From Pseudomonadota bacterium (GTDB lineage Bacteria; Bdellovibrionota_B; Oligoflexia; Oligoflexales; CAIYRB01): a stretch of 64,000 nt of DNA. The stretch spans positions 54,218 through 118,217 of the forward strand of contig JAPLFY010000041.1 of assembly GCA_026390435.1 (NCBI GenBank). The letters run 5' to 3'. Below the pieces are notes generated by a model that had not been told where the DNA came from, did no database searches, and was given only the letters and a program-made list of their open reading frames with translations. Position numbers and translations under genes: made by a program. This document shows positions 1 to 10,589 of the stretch, in pieces (position 1 is the first letter of the stretch; every line of letters begins with the position of its first letter).

Positions 1-1314
1 GTTACCAGCTCGAGTATTCATCGCACAAAACGTGGCTAAGTGATCACGCAGAAATTTACTGATCTGAGCCTTAATACTTGTTCCATAGTGAACTGGATTC
101 TGCGGAATCCACCGCAATGCAGCGGCACACCCTATTTCGCGCACACGCAAATTCTCTGGGTTACGCTCTAACATCCGGTTAGCAAATGCTAATTGCATTC
201 CCAGGCTGCGCATACCCTCTAATCGGCGCAAATCATCTAATTCGCTCTCATAAATAAACGTCTTTGGTAACCTTCGCCAATTTACGATCGCAAGAGCGCC
301 GAGCGCCCCCGCTAGAAAGCCCGTCACATGGGCCATATGTGCAACATTTACCAGGCGGAGTCCGCTGAATCCGTTGTCTAGTCCACCAGCTATATCTGCG
401 AGTACAAAGAATAGCGGGAAGCAGTAGCGAACCTCCGCAAAAAATGACGAACCCAAATAAATCCGCCTGGGCAACCAAACGAGAAACCGCATTCGACTAT
501 GAAAGAAGAAGACGTAAAACATCCCCATCATTGCACTTACGTTGGCCGATGCACCCAAGGCAATCGTATCGTATCCAGCGAAGAATTGAGTGTGAACAAT
601 CATCCCTAGACTTCCACCAAGCAAAATAATTGCCAGATAAAGTAATCGATTCGTTCTTTGCTCTGCGTAAATGCCAAATATAAGAAAGGCCAGCAAGTTA
701 CCTAACAAATGGCTTAAACTTCCGTGACGCAGTTGCGACCACGCTACCGAACCAAGATTAATATTCCCTCGCACTAAACACTGTGCGTTCATGCATAAGC
801 GGCGTAATTCCGCGAGATATCGCTGTTCAGCTTTCACATAATTTGAGTACGTTGAAAGTAATTTGACGGCCGGCGACCCAAACGGTTGTGCTGCCGAAAA
901 CGACCAGACCATCTCTTTGTACTTAAAACACAAAGGCGACGCTCCACAGTGACTGAACCGATCACGGAGAGTACTCGCATGACCTTGTTCGTCCCCGAGT
1001 CCCTCAAAATCTTTCTTAGATAATTCGGGGACGCCGTCCCGAATCTTGGTTTTATGGGGGAACCCAGTCCGAATCAGTACCGCATAGCGTTCGCACAGAC
1101 TGGGCTTACCATGTTTACCGAGGCAGTATTCGACAAAAAGTTTACGTGCTGCATCGCGTACACCAGTTTTTGCAGCGGCTGCGAAGATCCCATCAGTGAT
1201 CTTCTGCTCAGAGCGGTCGACTACAAAAGCACCAATCCATACGCTCGCCAACATGAGCGTTACAATTGGCATGCGCCTAAGCTTGGTTCCTAAACCTAAT
1301 GGCAGTATCAGCAT
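1..1314 (-). CDS. Rhomboid-family intramembrane serine protease, 3'-truncated by the window edge
   Basis: The minus-strand frame is open from an ATG at 1314 to position 1 with no stop, so the C-terminus lies outside the window. The start follows a GAAAGGA Shine-Dalgarno. The first ~200 residues carry a hydrophobic segment (about residues 15-30) and then a soluble Cys-containing region. The rhomboid core follows: a HLLGNLLAF segment near residue 200, the nucleophile motif GASA (Ser about 256, codon 547-549) and the last catalytic helix AHVTGFLAG (His about 329, codon 328-330). The Ser/His dyad expected for the family is therefore present. A soluble tail of at least 100 residues follows the membrane core. 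Rhomboids cleave transmembrane substrates inside the bilayer; the substrate here is unknown. The long N-terminal domain is unusual. Confidence 0.85.
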   Translation of the reverse strand, partial: MLILPLGLGTKLRRMPIVTLMLASVWIGAFVVDRSEQKITDGIFAAAAKTGVRDAARKLFVEYCLGKHGKPSLCERYAVLIRTGFPHKTKIRDGVPELSKKDFEGLGDEQGHASTLRDRFSHCGASPLCFKYKEMVWSFSAAQPFGSPAVKLLSTYSNYVKAEQRYLAELRRLCMNAQCLVRGNINLGSVAWSQLRHGSLSHLLGNLLAFLIFGIYAEQRTNRLLYLAIILLGGSLGMIVHTQFFAGYDTIALGASANVSAMMGMFYVFFFHSRMRFLVWLPRRIYLGSSFFAEVRYCFPLFFVLADIAGGLDNGFSGLRLVNVAHMAHVTGFLAGALGALAIVNWRRLPKTFIYESELDDLRRLEGMRSLGMQLAFANRMLERNPENLRVREIGCAAALRWIPQNPVHYGTSIKAQISKFLRDHLATFCAMNTRAGN

Positions 1315-1515
1315 GGGCGTCCTTTCTCTAGCGGGCACGCGCCTTCACTGACTGGTTTCGGAGTTTTCCAAAAAGCCTTTAGGAGATTTTTGAGTTATTG
1401 CTATTTCAACTTTAATTTCAATGGCTTAGCGCAAACCTTACGCGCGGCTATAGACCGCTGGCGCGCAAGCTAGCGGCTATGCGCATCGAATTAGTGTCTT
1501 TACCTGATTAACAGG

Positions 1516-2172
1516 TCATTCCCTAATGACCAGCCGGTCGAGAAGGTGGTTCTGACCGGGAACAACGGGCGGAAAATGCGGTGCGATGATTTGCCCGCAG
1601 CGGGCAATGGCGGCACATAGCCCAGATCCCATTTGACGCTTTTTCAGAGCATTTATTAATATTCCAACCACCTCTACCCAGGTTTCCTGCGGATACTTCG
1701 CCGCAATGGCCTGATCCGCCAGCACGACAGCTCGACGTTCTACCATCGATACAAATAAGAGTATGCCAGTGGCTCTCTTGGTACGGCCGATACCCTCACG
1801 CAGAAACTCGGACTGCGCCCTTCGCCACACCTGCAGTTCAAGTTCGGCACTTGGCGTCAGTAAGCGAGTGAGCACATCCAAACGACCGAGAGCCCAGCCC
1901 AACGCAGCGAGAACCCCAAGGCCAAAGCTCATCTTGAGTACCGATAGATCTAGGTGGAATTCGACGACAACCGCACTGGCGAAAAACCATAGTAACAATA
2001 TGCACACCGTAGCGACATGACTGGTCATCGTCGATTTGTGAACGATCACCGGAACTATCTCACCATCTGTGGCACGTTCTACTTGCTGAATCAGCGAGGT
2101 GATTTGTTCTAAATCGACCGGATGCAACGTGTGTTTTAGCCAAGCCGGAATATAACTTTGGGTATTCACCAT
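1516..2172 (-). CDS. TPM-domain membrane protein (second TPM gene of the lemA operon)
   Basis: 218 residues. The N-terminal stretch with VERATDGEIVPVIV (about 31-44) and the later RATGILLFVSMVERRAVVLAD (about 132-152) are hallmarks of the TPM fold (PF04536, formerly DUF477). Between them lie two hydrophobic segments (about 50-95), so the domain is split by membrane helices. No signal peptide is evident. The ATG overlaps the stop of the upstream TPM gene (2166-2172), indicating translational coupling. LemA plus two TPM proteins is a recurring bacterial gene set. Its role is unclear, with envelope quality control or stress suggested for relatives. Family assignment is good, function unknown. 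Confidence 0.75.
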   Translation of the reverse strand: MVNTQSYIPAWLKHTLHPVDLEQITSLIQQVERATDGEIVPVIVHKSTMTSHVATVCILLLWFFASAVVVEFHLDLSVLKMSFGLGVLAALGWALGRLDVLTRLLTPSAELELQVWRRAQSEFLREGIGRTKRATGILLFVSMVERRAVVLADQAIAAKYPQETWVEVVGILINALKKRQMGSGLCAAIARCGQIIAPHFPPVVPGQNHLLDRLVIRE

Positions 2173-2924
2173 TTTCCCGATGCGCCTCCGCCAGAGAAAC
2201 CGCCACCACCGCCAGAAAATCCGCCGCCGCCACCGGAAAAGCCACCACCACCGCTAGAATAGCCACTGCCACCCCAGTAGAGACCACCGGATCCGATGCG
2301 GCGACCGCGCCCCATGCCCCCTGGACCGCTGCCGCCACCGAAGTAGTGCCTGAGTACAAGGACAATGAGCACCAACATCACCAGCAAGAGGCTCGGTCCG
2401 TGCCTCTGGCTAAGCTGCTCAGGCGCGATATCATCTAATGAAAATCCTGGGTCCGTGTGCTGTAAGATTGCGGCGACACCAGCGACTATACCCGTGGAGG
2501 GATCGCCAGACCTAAAATAGGGGATCATAACTCGGTCGATGATGCGACGGGAGTGCGCATCAGTCAACTGGCCCTCCAGTCCTTGCCCAACCTCAATCCG
2601 AATCGATCTGTCTGCGGCTGAGATTAGAAGCAGCACGCCATTGTCTTTGGTACCAGTGCCGAGCTTCCATGTGTCCGTAACTTTGATGCTCGCCTGCTCG
2701 ATGGGAATGCCATGCAGCTGATCGACCGTCAGCACCACTACCTGACTACCACCCTGGCTCCACAGTGAGCGGAGGGCAGAAGCGAGCTTCTGCTCGGTCA
2801 CTGGGTCCATTAGATGGGCAGTATCCATCACAGGACTAGTTAGTGGCGGCGGCACAAACTCCGCCCGGGCTGCTGGAGCAGCCGCGAGTAACATGCTTGC
2901 CAAGATAAAAAGCAAGGCTCTCAA
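2166..2924 (-). CDS. YgcG-like TPM-domain protein with Gly-rich tail
   Basis: 252 residues. A cleavable signal peptide (about 1-21, ending ARA) is followed by a TPM domain (about 27-150) with the typical VVVLTVDQL, DNGVLLLIS and RIEVGQGLEG blocks. A transmembrane helix (about 178-195) and a Gly/Ser/Phe-rich tail of repeated GGGGF units complete the protein, as in the YgcG group. The start is TTG, overlapping the lemA stop by four bases (TTGA), which fits coupled translation. The product is expected to be anchored in the inner membrane with the TPM domain outside the cytoplasm. Function is unproven; it probably works with LemA and the second TPM protein. Confidence 0.85.
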   Translation of the reverse strand: MRALLFILASMLLAAAPAARAEFVPPPLTSPVMDTAHLMDPVTEQKLASALRSLWSQGGSQVVVLTVDQLHGIPIEQASIKVTDTWKLGTGTKDNGVLLLISAADRSIRIEVGQGLEGQLTDAHSRRIIDRVMIPYFRSGDPSTGIVAGVAAILQHTDPGFSLDDIAPEQLSQRHGPSLLLVMLVLIVLVLRHYFGGGSGPGGMGRGRRIGSGGLYWGGSGYSSGGGGFSGGGGGFSGGGGGFSGGGASGKW

Positions 2925-3538
2925 AACTCTACCTTAGGCGCTGCCTCTACCGCCTTTTGCTCGGTCTCGCTTAACGCCCACTGAGGCATTTTTTCAAAAT
3001 GGTAGAGCAAGGAATTAGTCCAACTAGTAGGGGGCACCGTAATCAAATTATTGAAGTCCTTTATGGCCTCAATATGACGCTGCCTAGCAACAGTGATGCG
3101 GTTTTCGGATCCCTCTAGTTGGGCTTGTAGGTCCCGAAAGTTTTCGTTGGCCTTAAGCTCGGGATAGCGCTCTGTCACTACCATCAGTTTGCCCAGAGCC
3201 TGACTGAGTTGGCCTTGCGCCGCCTGGAACTCCTGCAGTTGCGCCGGCGTGACTTTACTAGGGTCGATCGTAATCGCCGACGCCTTAGCCCGCGCCTCCG
3301 TCACAGCCGTCAAGGTCTCCTGCTCATGCGTGGCATATCCCTTCACCACCTGCACAAGATTAGGTATGAGATCAGCTCGCCTCTTATACTGGTTGGTTAC
3401 TTCAGCAGTGGTCGCTTCCACATTATTTTTGGATTGGGGAATTTGTTGCCAGCCACAGCCGGTGAGCAGGATTGCAGCGCCCAAAAGAGCCGTAGAAAGA
3501 GCCGTAGAAAGAGCCGCACCCAAGGAACGCTTAGCCAT
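2921..3538 (-). CDS. lemA: LemA family lipoprotein
   Basis: 205 residues, the usual LemA size. The signal peptide ends in a lipobox LLTGC (Cys about 28). The conserved start of the mature region is NNVEATTAEVTNQYKRRADL, followed by LIPNLVQVVKGYATHEQETL and a helical body ending in TVPPTSWTN. The ATG is preceded by a strong GGAGG five bases upstream. It is the first gene of a three-gene operon with two TPM genes. A 12-bp tandem repeat in the signal-peptide region encodes a repeated STAL motif, so this part may vary in length between strains. Confidence 0.9.
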   Translation of the reverse strand: MAKRSLGAALSTALSTALLGAAILLTGCGWQQIPQSKNNVEATTAEVTNQYKRRADLIPNLVQVVKGYATHEQETLTAVTEARAKASAITIDPSKVTPAQLQEFQAAQGQLSQALGKLMVVTERYPELKANENFRDLQAQLEGSENRITVARQRHIEAIKDFNNLITVPPTSWTNSLLYHFEKMPQWALSETEQKAVEAAPKVEF

Positions 3539-3578
3539 TTAATCCTCCGCGTCGTGATCCCAAACGCAGAACTTACCA

Positions 3579-4352
3579 CTACCAAGCCCGCGAGCCAATC
3601 GCGCAGAATGCCCGCAGCCAATAGGAACATCCAGGCTGATCAATGGCCTGCTTTAAGCTCATCGCATTCTTAAGTGTCTCAGCATCGCATTCGCTGTCGC
3701 GGTCGCTACAGATTAGATTGCGGACACATTTCTTCGCCGCGCCGTTTTTATCCTGCAACTCTGCCCATACTTGGCTAAGCGACTGCACTGACTTGTCTGG
3801 GCACTGAAAGGTATCTTGATAGCCGTCTGGGCAGAACCTATCAAGCACCATAGCTGCGCAGCCACGGTTTGCCGCTTCTCGCAGCCTCGATGCCGTGCGA
3901 AGGTCACTGCCCGCACACAGCCCCACCTTACCGTTACAAACATAAGAGCCCAAACACCGATCCAGACTGCTGCCTAACTTCCGGGCTTTCGTGACTGTCT
4001 TAATGACGGTTTGGTCAGCTGCAACACAATCATTCACTGCAATTGTGGACTTAGTTACGCTCACTTCGAGCAATGCGAACCCTTTTATGGGTCCCGAACA
4101 GACCACGAGACAGCCGCAAGACTTGGCCTGAAATCCCTGACTCACACAGCTGTCTGCGAAAGCTTTGGGATCCTTGTATTGCTGACAGCTTGCGGGTGGC
4201 TGATCGCAGCTTTGCACCACTCCACTTGGATCGTACCAGCGTTTTTCAACATCTAGGTCTCGACTTTCAGCACCGGGCTTATCGAGACCACGACAATTAG
4301 CCAGCAGCCCGAACAGCAGAAGACTCCAGAAATACTTAGATCGGAAGAACAT
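3579..4352 (-). CDS. Cys-rich lipoprotein with an internal Cys-motif repeat, function unknown
   Basis: 257 residues. A short hydrophobic leader ends LLANC (Cys 20), a plausible but imperfect lipobox. The mature part has 18 further cysteines. Two copies of one pattern are visible in the C-terminal half, roughly C-x5-C-x6-C-x18/19-C-x7/8-C, each with an LxxAxxLxxA helix between the third and fourth Cys. This implies two small disulfide-bonded helical modules outside the cytoplasm. The gene begins two bases after the MltD-like gene stops, with AAAGG upstream of the ATG, so it is likely co-transcribed with it. I do not recognise the family. Confidence 0.75.
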   Translation of the reverse strand: MFFRSKYFWSLLLFGLLANCRGLDKPGAESRDLDVEKRWYDPSGVVQSCDQPPASCQQYKDPKAFADSCVSQGFQAKSCGCLVVCSGPIKGFALLEVSVTKSTIAVNDCVAADQTVIKTVTKARKLGSSLDRCLGSYVCNGKVGLCAGSDLRTASRLREAANRGCAAMVLDRFCPDGYQDTFQCPDKSVQSLSQVWAELQDKNGAAKKCVRNLICSDRDSECDAETLKNAMSLKQAIDQPGCSYWLRAFCAIGSRAW

Positions 4353-4354
4353 AA

Positions 4355-5791
4355 CTAACCTTTCAAGTCACGAATCTTAAGCATCTGACCAGTGGCGACC
4401 GCGTTACGACGAAGGCCATTCATCCGCTTTAGGTCTTGAATCGTCACTCCGAAGCGTCTGGCAATGGAATGCAAACTATCGCCGTTACGCACGCGGTATT
4501 GATGACCGTATTGATGATCGATCGCAGATGCACTTGAAGTTTGCGAAATTTTATCTTGGGTGACTAAGGCCAGTCGCATGCCCGGCGTCAATCGCGAAGA
4601 CTGAAGCCCGTTAATCTGCCGAATGCGTTTCACCGACAACCCATAATTTGATGCGATTCGGGGCAGAGTTTCCCCGCGCTCAACCAAATGTACGGAGGGA
4701 TGTTCTAACTCATTTTTAGCGACGTTTTTCAGCCCGCGAATGCGCATTGCTAACAGTCGAGCGTGTAGCCCTTCCACTTTACTTTGTTCAGCAGCTGGGA
4801 CCCAAATTCTATAGGTACCGGCATCGGGCGGCGTCATCCCTCTTAAAAGATTGGGATTAAAATCTTTCAAAACGCTCACGGGCATGCCGCTCAGTGCGGC
4901 GATATCCGTTAACTTCACTGGCGCCGGCACGGCAACAGTGACAAGCTCTGGCATGGACTCTGGGCTAAGTCCCTCGAATCCATATTTTTGTGGATTGGTC
5001 CCGATCATCGTAGCAGCTATGAATTTAGGAATGTAATTCATAGTCTCATTGGGCAAAACTTTGCGTCGGGCCATCTCCCAAAAATCCCGCGTCTTAGACC
5101 GCATGATCGTGTTCATGATGCGGCCCTCGCCTGCATTGTAGGCGGCAACGGCCAGATACCACGAGTGAAAGACGTTATAGAGATCTTTCATATAGAGAGC
5201 TGCTGCAACCGTGGAACGCAGCGGATCACGGCGTTCGTCGACATAGGAATCGACGCGCAAACCATAACGCCGCCCCGTCTCGCGCATAAACTGCCAGATC
5301 CCCACAGCTTTTGCCCTTGATGTGGCTGAGGTAGCAAAACCGCTTTCAATCATCGCTTGATAATAAATCTCCGGCGGAACACCCTGCTCACGCAAAGCAG
5401 CCATGATCTGCGGTTTATACTTTTCACCACGCTCAAGAAAACGCTGAAAACGCTCGCGATCTTTGACAGTAAAGAAGTCGATCCAACGCTCTACTTCCTG
5501 ATTGATTTCAAGCGGCAGTTTTCCGGCAGTAGCATCAGTGATTTCATCTGGGGTAATCGGACGATTGATTGCATCGCTACTAAATGTGCCGTTTTTCTCA
5601 ATCGCCGCATTTACTGTGTTGATCGGCTGCTCGACAGCAAGTTCATTGTCAGCAACATTTTTCTGAGCAGCATCACTGGCCACTACTTCTTTGACGATCG
5701 GGTCATCGCGTGCCGAAGTGCAGCCGATTAGGAGAGCGGCAGCTGTGATCAGAGTTAATACATAGCGATCGCTAACACAGCGGACTAGCAT
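4355..5791 (-). CDS. MltD-like membrane-bound lytic murein transglycosylase with two LysM domains
   Basis: I chose ATG 5791 because it has AGGA six bases upstream; a TTG at 5812 has no such site. From 5791 the protein is 478 residues with lipobox LLIGC (Cys 24). An SLT goslet domain covers about residues 125-245, with the catalytic Glu in IESGF (about 149), a GIWQFM motif and YNAGEGR. Two LysM repeats close the protein (about 365-410 and 430-475). The enzyme cleaves peptidoglycan between MurNAc and GlcNAc to give anhydro ends; LysM modules bind glycan. It is expected on the periplasmic face of the outer membrane. It is followed directly by the Cys-rich lipoprotein gene. Confidence 0.9.
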   Translation of the reverse strand: MLVRCVSDRYVLTLITAAALLIGCTSARDDPIVKEVVASDAAQKNVADNELAVEQPINTVNAAIEKNGTFSSDAINRPITPDEITDATAGKLPLEINQEVERWIDFFTVKDRERFQRFLERGEKYKPQIMAALREQGVPPEIYYQAMIESGFATSATSRAKAVGIWQFMRETGRRYGLRVDSYVDERRDPLRSTVAAALYMKDLYNVFHSWYLAVAAYNAGEGRIMNTIMRSKTRDFWEMARRKVLPNETMNYIPKFIAATMIGTNPQKYGFEGLSPESMPELVTVAVPAPVKLTDIAALSGMPVSVLKDFNPNLLRGMTPPDAGTYRIWVPAAEQSKVEGLHARLLAMRIRGLKNVAKNELEHPSVHLVERGETLPRIASNYGLSVKRIRQINGLQSSRLTPGMRLALVTQDKISQTSSASAIDHQYGHQYRVRNGDSLHSIARRFGVTIQDLKRMNGLRRNAVATGQMLKIRDLKG

Positions 5792-5993
5792 GTAAGATCC
5801 TGTTGCAATCAACTAATTCAGATGGGATCACACTGAGGAGCTCTGTAGCACCAATGCTAGTAATTCTACCACGAATGGCGGAAACAGGTGGCGATGAATG
5901 GGCTCATCTAGTCTTGATGATTTAGAAATAACGTCTATTTAGCAGGTTTGACTAAACTCATTTTTTCATATCCCAGGTCTCGCGTAGTCCACT

Positions 5994-6025
5994 CAACGCT
6001 GCTCAGAGGCCTCTGATCGGCGTTG
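5994..6025. terminator. Long inverted repeat just downstream of metH
   Basis: Arms CAACGC...TCAGAGG and CCTCTGA...GCGTTG are symmetrical around 6009/6010 with a short imperfect stretch between the two paired blocks. The structure starts three bases after the metH stop codon, a typical place for a transcription end or RNA-stabilising hairpin. No T-run follows on either strand, so it is not a classic intrinsic terminator. Confidence 0.45.
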
Positions 6026-6027
6026 GG

Positions 6028-9000
6028 TCAAACCCGATCGTCGTAACCCAGATTTGGCGCGAGCCAGCGTTCTACTTCCGCAATCGTCATACCTTTGCGT
6101 TGCGCATAGTCCTCAATCTGATCGCGCCCGATCCGACTGACACGGAAATAATGAGCATCAGGATGGGCGAAGTAAAGTCCGCTAACTGAGCTGGGTGGCG
6201 TCATGGCCATAGACTCGGTCAACTGAATGCCCGCATTTTTTTCTACAGACAGCAAATCCCAGAGCAGAGACTTCTCGGTATGGTCAGGACACGCAGGATA
6301 GCCAGGAGCCGGGCGAATCCCCCGGTATTCCTCTTTGATTAACTTTTCGATACTTAGATCCTCGGTCTTACCGAAGCCCCAGTTTTCTCTTGCCTTCTTG
6401 TGCATCAGCTCAGCCATTGCTTCCGCAAAGCGATCTGCCAATGCCTTAGCCATGATGCTGGAATAGTCATCCCCGCGATCTTTGAAAGCGTCGGCATAGG
6501 TGTCCGCCTCGGGCCCGGTGGTCACGGCGAAAGCACCGATGTAATCTCTCTGCGGTACGGACGCAGGAGCGATGAAGTCTGCTAAAGAGAGATAATCGTC
6601 ACTATCTTTTTTTGCTTTTTGCTGCCGAAGAAAGTGCAGTATCTCGAGCTTTTGTTGCCGATTCTCGTCCGCATACACCTCAACATCATCACCCACACTC
6701 GCCGCTGGCCAGAATCCCAAGACCGCGCGGGGCCGAAAACGTTTATTAGCGACGATATCTTTGAGCATCACTTGGGCATCTTTAAACAAGGCGCGCGCCT
6801 GCTGCCCCCACTTCTCGTGCTCAAGAATTCCAGGGTATAGGCTTTTCAAATCCCAGGCCCAAAAGAAGGGCGACCAGTCGATATAGGGGATCACCGCCGA
6901 CAAAGGCAGGTCGTTAAATACTTGAACCCCTAACACCTCGGGACGATCTATTCGGACCTTTGACCAATCTGTTTTAAAGGCTTTGGCGCGCGCTGTTGCG
7001 ATTGGCAATAGGTCACGCTCGTCACTTTGGCCAGCGAACCTTTTCCTGATTTTCTCCTGCTCAGTCCTGATCTGAGCGATATAACCATCGCGCTTGGCTG
7101 GATTGACTAGGTCACTAAGGACATTAACCACTAATGATGCATCAACCACATGGGTCACAAGCCCATTGTACTTGGGCGCGATCTTAATCGCGGTATGAGC
7201 TTTGCTAGTCGTAGCGCCACCAATCAATATGGGGATATCAAAACCTTGGCGCTGCATCTCTGATGCGTTATGAATCATTTCGTCTAGCGATGGAGTGATC
7301 AAGCCACTCATGCCGACGGCAACGGCACCCACTGAACGAGCAGTCTCGAGGATCTTCTCGCAGGAAACCATAACTCCGAGATCGATAACCTCGTAATTAT
7401 TACAACCCAGAACCACGCCCACGATATTTTTTCCGATATCATGCACATCGCCCTTCACCGTCGCGATGACAAATTTGCCCTGTACGCGGGTAACCCTGCC
7501 TTCAGCCGCTGCCTTAAGACGCTGCTCCTCCATAAAAGGCAGGAGGTAAGCGACGGCCTTCTTCATCACACGGGCACTCTTCACCACTTGCGGCAGGAAC
7601 ATCTTGCCGGCACCAAACAACTCGCCCACGACCTTCATGCCGTCCATGAGCGGACCTTCGATGACGTCCAGTGGCAACTCAACTTGCTGGCGCGCCTCTT
7701 CGGTATCTTGATCGATAAAATCAGTAATACCCTTTACCAGAGCATGAGAAAGCCGCTGCTCGACCGTCCCGCTCCGCCAAGATTCTTCTTCTTTTGTTTT
7801 TATTTTGCCCTGGTTTTTGACCGTTTCCGCATAATCAATGAGGCGCTCGGTCGCGTCCGGCCGGAGGTTAAGTAATACATCCTCGACCATAACGAGGAGT
7901 TCTTTATTAATCTCCTCATAAACTTCAAGCATACCGGCATTGACAATCCCCATGTCCAAACCGGCATTAATCGCGTGATATAGAAACGACGAATGCATCG
8001 CCTCGCGGACCACGTTGTTACCGCGGAATGAAAAGGAGATGTTACTCACCCCACCGGAAGTTCTAACACCCGGACAAAGCCGTTTGATTTCTCCAACAGC
8101 CTCGATGAAATCAACCGCATAGTTATTATGCTCTTCCATACCGGTTGCGACGGTGAGGATATTGCAATCGAAGATGATATCTTCTGGCAGCATCCCGAGA
8201 CGTTCAGTCAATAATTTATAGGCCCTGACGCATATCCGCACTTTTTCGTCTTTAGTCGCCGCTTGGCCCTGCTCATCGAATGCCATAACGATGACGGCGG
8301 CACCGTAGCGCATACACAGCTGCGCATGCTTGAGGAAGGTCTCCTCACCTTCTTTCAAGCTGATGGAGTTAACAATGCACTTGCCTTGAACGCACCGTAA
8401 ACCAGCCTCAATCACTGACCATTTTGAACTGTCAATCATAATCGGAACCTTGGAAATATCAGGTTCCGAAGCAATTAGATTGAGAAAGCGCGTCATGCAC
8501 GCTTCACCGTCCAGAAGTCCTTCATCAAAATTCACGTCAATGATATTGGCGCCGTTATCGACCTGCTGACGCGCAACACTCAGAGCAGCGTCAAAATCAT
8601 TAACCTTAATCAACTGTGCAAAGCGTGGTGATCCCGTAACGTTGGTGCGTTCACCAATCATGACAAAGGAGGTACGGTCTCCAGCCAGAGTGAATGGCTC
8701 TAGCCCGGATAAACGAGTAGCAGAAGACACCTTGGGTATCACCCGCGGCGGCATACCACGAACAGCATCGGCAATGGCGCGAATGTGGTCAGGAGTGGTG
8801 CCGCAGCAGCCGCCAACCATGTTGATAAATTTTGACTCGGCAAACTCTTTAAGTTGTCTTGAGGTGTCGGCCGGTTTTTCGTCATAGCCGGTGTCACTCA
8901 GTGGATTAGGCAATCCTGCATTTGGATAGCAACTGATATAACAATCAGCAATTTTTGAAAGCTCTTCGATATACGGGCGCATCTCTCGCGCGCCAAGGGC

Positions 9001-9747
9001 GCAGTTAATGCCCACGCTAAGCGGACGCGCATGCCGGACTGACGACCAAAAGGCACTGATGGTTTGCCCAGAAAGAGTACGTCCCGATGCGTCTGTGATG
9101 GTTACCGACAACATCACGGGAAGACGTTTTCCGTAGGCATCGAAGAACTTCTCAAGAGCGAAGATTGCGGCTTTCAAATTCAGCGTATCAAAGGTCGTCT
9201 CGGGCAGTAATAGATCGACACCGCCCTCGACCAAACCAGCGATTTGGTCGTAGTAAGCATCGACTAGTTCATCAAAAGTAACCGCTCGATAAGCCGGATT
9301 ATTAACATCTGGGGACAGGGAACAAGTGCGATTTGTCGGTCCTATGGCACCAGCCACAAAGCCGGTGCGACCGGGATGCCGACGCTCAAATTCCGCGACA
9401 GCGTCGCGCGCCACGCGAGCAGCTGCGACGTTGAGTTCATGAGCAACACTCTCCAAGGCGTAGTCGGCCTGGGCAATAGTCGTGCTGCTGAAAGTGTTGG
9501 TCTCAATGATATCGGCGCCGGCTTCGAGATACTCTAAGTGAATCGTTTTGATAATGTCCGGACGAGTCAATACGAGCAGGTCATTATTGCCCTTGAGATC
9601 GCGGGAGTGATCCTTGAACCGCTCACCACGAAAATCGTCCTCTTCCAGCTTGTACTGCTGGATCATCGTGCCCATGGCACCATCAATGATGACAATTCGT
9701 TGCGCTAAAATATCGCTCAGCTGCTGCGTAGTCACGTGCTCAGTCAC
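6028..9747 (-). CDS. metH: Cobalamin-dependent methionine synthase
   Basis: About 1,239 residues, full length. Order of modules: homocysteine domain with the zinc cysteines C249 and GGCC (C314, C315); pterin domain beginning [13 protein letters not shown] near 360; cobalamin cap and binding domain with DVHDIG, whose cobalt-ligating His is about 769; C-terminal reactivation domain with [15 protein letters not shown]. The enzyme transfers a methyl group from methyltetrahydrofolate to homocysteine via B12. I prefer the GTG at 9747, which overlaps the maf stop as GTGA; a TTG at 9753 is the alternative. It appears co-transcribed with maf. No cobalamin or SAM riboswitch is visible upstream. Confidence 0.97.
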   Translation of the reverse strand: MTEHVTTQQLSDILAQRIVIIDGAMGTMIQQYKLEEDDFRGERFKDHSRDLKGNNDLLVLTRPDIIKTIHLEYLEAGADIIETNTFSSTTIAQADYALESVAHELNVAAARVARDAVAEFERRHPGRTGFVAGAIGPTNRTCSLSPDVNNPAYRAVTFDELVDAYYDQIAGLVEGGVDLLLPETTFDTLNLKAAIFALEKFFDAYGKRLPVMLSVTITDASGRTLSGQTISAFWSSVRHARPLSVGINCALGAREMRPYIEELSKIADCYISCYPNAGLPNPLSDTGYDEKPADTSRQLKEFAESKFINMVGGCCGTTPDHIRAIADAVRGMPPRVIPKVSSATRLSGLEPFTLAGDRTSFVMIGERTNVTGSPRFAQLIKVNDFDAALSVARQQVDNGANIIDVNFDEGLLDGEACMTRFLNLIASEPDISKVPIMIDSSKWSVIEAGLRCVQGKCIVNSISLKEGEETFLKHAQLCMRYGAAVIVMAFDEQGQAATKDEKVRICVRAYKLLTERLGMLPEDIIFDCNILTVATGMEEHNNYAVDFIEAVGEIKRLCPGVRTSGGVSNISFSFRGNNVVREAMHSSFLYHAINAGLDMGIVNAGMLEVYEEINKELLVMVEDVLLNLRPDATERLIDYAETVKNQGKIKTKEEESWRSGTVEQRLSHALVKGITDFIDQDTEEARQQVELPLDVIEGPLMDGMKVVGELFGAGKMFLPQVVKSARVMKKAVAYLLPFMEEQRLKAAAEGRVTRVQGKFVIATVKGDVHDIGKNIVGVVLGCNNYEVIDLGVMVSCEKILETARSVGAVAVGMSGLITPSLDEMIHNASEMQRQGFDIPILIGGATTSKAHTAIKIAPKYNGLVTHVVDASLVVNVLSDLVNPAKRDGYIAQIRTEQEKIRKRFAGQSDERDLLPIATARAKAFKTDWSKVRIDRPEVLGVQVFNDLPLSAVIPYIDWSPFFWAWDLKSLYPGILEHEKWGQQARALFKDAQVMLKDIVANKRFRPRAVLGFWPAASVGDDVEVYADENRQQKLEILHFLRQQKAKKDSDDYLSLADFIAPASVPQRDYIGAFAVTTGPEADTYADAFKDRGDDYSSIMAKALADRFAEAMAELMHKKARENWGFGKTEDLSIEKLIKEEYRGIRPAPGYPACPDHTEKSLLWDLLSVEKNAGIQLTESMAMTPPSSVSGLYFAHPDAHYFRVSRIGRDQIEDYAQRKGMTIAEVERWLAPNLGYDDRV

Positions 9748-10400
9748 TCCCAAATCGTAAATCCAAAAGACCGGTCTAACGCGGCTACAACATCAGCAAT
9801 CGGCAAACCAACGACATTAGCGTAGGAGCCCTCAATACGCTCGACCATATAGCTGCCGATGCCTTGCGCTGCATATCCACCGGCCTTATCGAGTGGCTCA
9901 CCGCTGCGAATATAGGCGCCAATTTCGGCAGGCTTCAACGTTTTTATCCATACTTTGGTATGCACGGCAAAAGACAAATGCGAGGCATGCGGCATCGCGG
10001 CTGACTGCAATGTCACAGCGGATATGACTGTGTGGGCCCGCCCCGATAGACGGGTTAGCATCTCGGCAGCATGCTCGCTGCTAGTTGGCTTCTCCAGTAT
10101 AGCGCCATCCAAAACTACGATTGTATCGGCACTAATGACGATAAATCCATGCGCATACTCAGCCTTACGCAAGAAGTGCTCGACCACCCAGGCGGCTTTT
10201 TCTTCAGCATTGCGACGCGCGTAAGCGTCGGGCTGCTCACCAGGCATAGGAACCTCTGGCGTCTCGGGCTTACATACGATGTAGGATAAGCCCACGGCAT
10301 CCAAAAGATCGCGCCGCCGCGGAGACGAGCTACCTAGTATGAGCTGTGGTTTAACTTTGCTACTAGCTGAGTCTTTGGGATCCAATGCACGAATCTCCAA
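9744..10400 (-). CDS. maf: Maf-family nucleotide pyrophosphatase
   Basis: 218 residues. The family signature [14 protein letters not shown] lies near residues 20-33, followed by [11 protein letters not shown] with the catalytic Asp and a late GGYAAQGIG block. Maf proteins hydrolyse non-canonical or modified nucleoside triphosphates, such as m5UTP or dTTP, in the cytoplasm. The start is TTG at 10400; no ATG or GTG exists upstream in frame before a stop at 10461-10463. The 3' end overlaps metH by four bases. Confidence 0.93.
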   Translation of the reverse strand: MEIRALDPKDSASSKVKPQLILGSSSPRRRDLLDAVGLSYIVCKPETPEVPMPGEQPDAYARRNAEEKAAWVVEHFLRKAEYAHGFIVISADTIVVLDGAILEKPTSSEHAAEMLTRLSGRAHTVISAVTLQSAAMPHASHLSFAVHTKVWIKTLKPAEIGAYIRSGEPLDKAGGYAAQGIGSYMVERIEGSYANVVGLPIADVVAALDRSFGFTIWE

Positions 10401-10589
10401 GGCCTGAAACGCCTGCGAGCCATGTAAGTGAGCGCCGATGATACTGTAAGTCCCGACAAACTAAAAGCGGTGATGCCGCCTCTGTCGAGACTTACACAGA
10501 GGGAGTTGAGCCCCCCTTAAGATCATCACGGGCATCGTTCAGCTCGAAAAATAGCTCGTTTTTCCAGTGCTTTAGCGCAATCTCTGGAA

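Noticed and set aside
248..478. A 76-codon minus-strand frame inside the left-edge gene
   Set aside because: It is out of frame with the rhomboid coding frame, whose motifs are unmistakable.
1438..1482. GC-rich GCGGCTAT repeats as a terminator
   Set aside because: The two copies are direct, not inverted, and no T-run follows.
10401..10589. Possible riboswitch upstream of maf-metH
   Set aside because: No conserved cobalamin or SAM/SAH riboswitch elements are visible.
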